A stretch of 6,542 bases of DNA from DAOTYX01 sp034434635 (GTDB lineage: Bacteria; Chloroflexota; Anaerolineae; B4-G1; DUEL01): NCBI GenBank assembly GCA_034434635.1, contig DAOTYX010000128.1:1-6542 (forward strand). The letters are read 5' to 3'. The position numbers were made by a program, and so were the translations under genes. Below, in pieces: positions 5,786-6,542 of the stretch (its first letter is position 1; each line of letters starts with the position of its first letter). The notes under the pieces were generated by a model. The model was not told the origin of the DNA, made no database searches, and was given only the letters and a program-made list of their open reading frames with translations.

Positions 5786-6064
5786 ATGACCAAAGAGGAG
5801 AAAGCACAACGAAAAGGTAGTTTCTGGGACGGGGTCAAGAGCGTGCTCTACGGTATGGCCGGTCACGACATGACCCGCTTTGCGCTGAAGACGCGCGGGA
5901 GCATGGAGCACCTGTTCATCCTGATCACGATGGGCGACCTGCTGGGCATCCCCATCCTCCCGCCCTACTACTCCCTGCGCCTGCTGCCCTACGTCGTCCC
6001 CCAGATCGCCACCTGGAAACGGCGCATGCTGCGGGAACGGGACCTGACGGACGCCCTGGCCTGA
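5786..6064 (+). CDS. Small hydrophobic protein, unrecognised family, copy 2
   Basis: This 92-residue paralog of the gene at 5288 has a lysine-rich start (TKEEKAQRKG, 2-11), then VLYGMAGHD (20-28). The core HLFILITMGDLLGIPILPPYY (42-62) keeps the GDLLG-x-PILPPYY signature, followed by LRLLPYVVP (64-72) and WKRRMLRERDLTD (77-89). It lacks the roughly ten extra N-terminal residues and the short C-terminal tail of copy 1. GAGGAGG (5775-5781) lies 4 bases before the ATG, so it is translated independently. It lies 53 bases before the ATPase start, in the same direction, and probably shares its transcript. With no cysteine and strong conservation of G50-D51, the PPYY block and the MLRE-x-D tail, these residues look functional. 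The cellular role is unknown; a membrane-associated partner of the ATPase is a reasonable hypothesis. Confidence 0.8.
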   Translation: MTKEEKAQRKGSFWDGVKSVLYGMAGHDMTRFALKTRGSMEHLFILITMGDLLGIPILPPYYSLRLLPYVVPQIATWKRRMLRERDLTDALA

Positions 6065-6106
6065 CGGCTGACCGCTTGCGCCTGAGCGCCCCACACACGG
6101 GTACAT

Positions 6107-6112
6107 AGGAGG
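6107..6112 (+). promoter_or_regulatory. Shine-Dalgarno that selects the TTG start of the ATPase
   Basis: AGGAGG ends 5 bases before TTG 6118. The first in-frame ATG downstream (codon 17) lies just two residues before the Walker A glycines and would remove the first beta strand, so TTG is the credible start. Confidence 0.8.
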
Positions 6113-6117
6113 TCAAA

Positions 6118-6542
6118 TTGTCCCTTGCAGAGGTCTTCAAACAGCATCCCGACCGCCGCTACATCATGTTCGGCGGCAAGGGCGGACTGGGGAAGACGAC
6201 GTTCTCCGCAGCCACCGCCTACTGGCTGGCCCGGCAGGGTCACAAAGTGCTGGTCTTCTCGGTGGATCCGCAGGCCTCCCTTTCCGACATCTTCCAGCAG
6301 GACATCTTCGGCAAGGGAGCGGTGGAGATCATCCCCGGCCTCTTCGCCCAGGAGATTGACGCCGACCGCCGCATCCGTGACTACCAGGAAGAGATCCGCC
6401 AGAAAATCCGCGACATGTACGGCCTGGAGCAGGTGCCCGACGAGATTGAGGACTACATCCAGGCCGCCGCTGCCGAGCCAGCGATGGAGGAGAGCGCCAT
6501 CTTCGACCAGGTGGTGGACATCGTCGTCAGCGGCGACTACGA
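6118..6542 (+). CDS. ArsA/Get3/TRC40-family ATPase, 5' part (runs off the window)
   Basis: The first 141 codons of a deviant-Walker-A ATPase are present; the rest lies beyond the right edge. MFGGKGGLGKTTFSAATA (17-34) contains the KGGxGKTT P-loop with the signature lysine K21. VLVFSVDPQASLSDIF (44-59) matches the ArsA/Get3 switch block usually written DPAHxLSDxF, here with Q52 and A53 in place of A and H. AQEIDADRRIRDYQEE (77-92) matches the family's EID-x-E-x-x-x-x-EY block. ESAIFDQVVDIVVSGDY (125-141) leads toward the usual DTAPTGHT switch, which is outside the window. No cysteine occurs in the visible part, including the place where arsenite-pump ArsA has its first metal-site cysteine (C113 in E. 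coli); the Get3 zinc CxxC, if present, would lie downstream. The class is secure, but whether it is pump-energising, protein-targeting or something else is not. It probably shares a transcript with the small gene before it. Confidence 0.88.
   Translation, partial: MSLAEVFKQHPDRRYIMFGGKGGLGKTTFSAATAYWLARQGHKVLVFSVDPQASLSDIFQQDIFGKGAVEIIPGLFAQEIDADRRIRDYQEEIRQKIRDMYGLEQVPDEIEDYIQAAAAEPAMEESAIFDQVVDIVVSGDY

Noticed and set aside
6065..6117. Terminator between copy 2 and the ATPase (GCGC-CTGA-GCGC)
   Set aside because: The stem is only 4 bp with no T-run, so it is too weak to call. The two genes are more likely cotranscribed.

Overview
The window is GC-rich bacterial DNA. Every gene I can support lies on the + strand, and the genes are packed tightly, with several ATGA start/stop overlaps. 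Nothing in it names a species. The following suggest a Chloroflexota-like (Anaerolineae/Caldilineae-type) genome: an EGY-like site-2 protease, a methylmalonyl-CoA epimerase, a short CstA-type transporter, an ArsA/Get3-type ATPase with small companion genes, and an intergenic tract of 7/14-base tandem repeats. That assignment is an inference. No mobile element, phage gene, CRISPR array, tRNA or rRNA was seen.

Layout. Positions 1-119 hold tandem repeats built from ACGYWTC-like heptamers. Positions 134-2282 hold three genes joined by ATGA overlaps: methylmalonyl-CoA epimerase, a DinB-like four-helix-bundle protein, and an intramembrane M50 site-2 protease. Positions 2341-2994 encode an unrecognised protein with one N-terminal membrane anchor; it has no Shine-Dalgarno but an extended -10-like box just upstream, so its mRNA may be nearly leaderless. 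Positions 3112-4854 encode a 580-residue CstA-family carbon-starvation/pyruvate-type transporter with a strong ribosome-binding site. It is followed at 4881-4909 by an 11-bp perfect hairpin that is either a terminator or a dispersed palindrome.

The most interesting part is 4938-6542. A small thioredoxin-fold-like protein with a CxxC motif overlaps a small protein of an unrecognised family. A second, paralogous copy of that family follows (about 57% identical over 70 ungapped residues), and then the 5' end of an ArsA/Get3/TRC40-family ATPase that starts with TTG and runs off the window. The order recalls ArsD-ArsA (a thioredoxin-fold metallochaperone next to its ATPase). However, the visible part of the ATPase has no cysteine, and the two hydrophobic small proteins suggest a membrane-linked job other than classical arsenite extrusion. 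I treat these four genes as a candidate undescribed ATPase module; its function is unknown.
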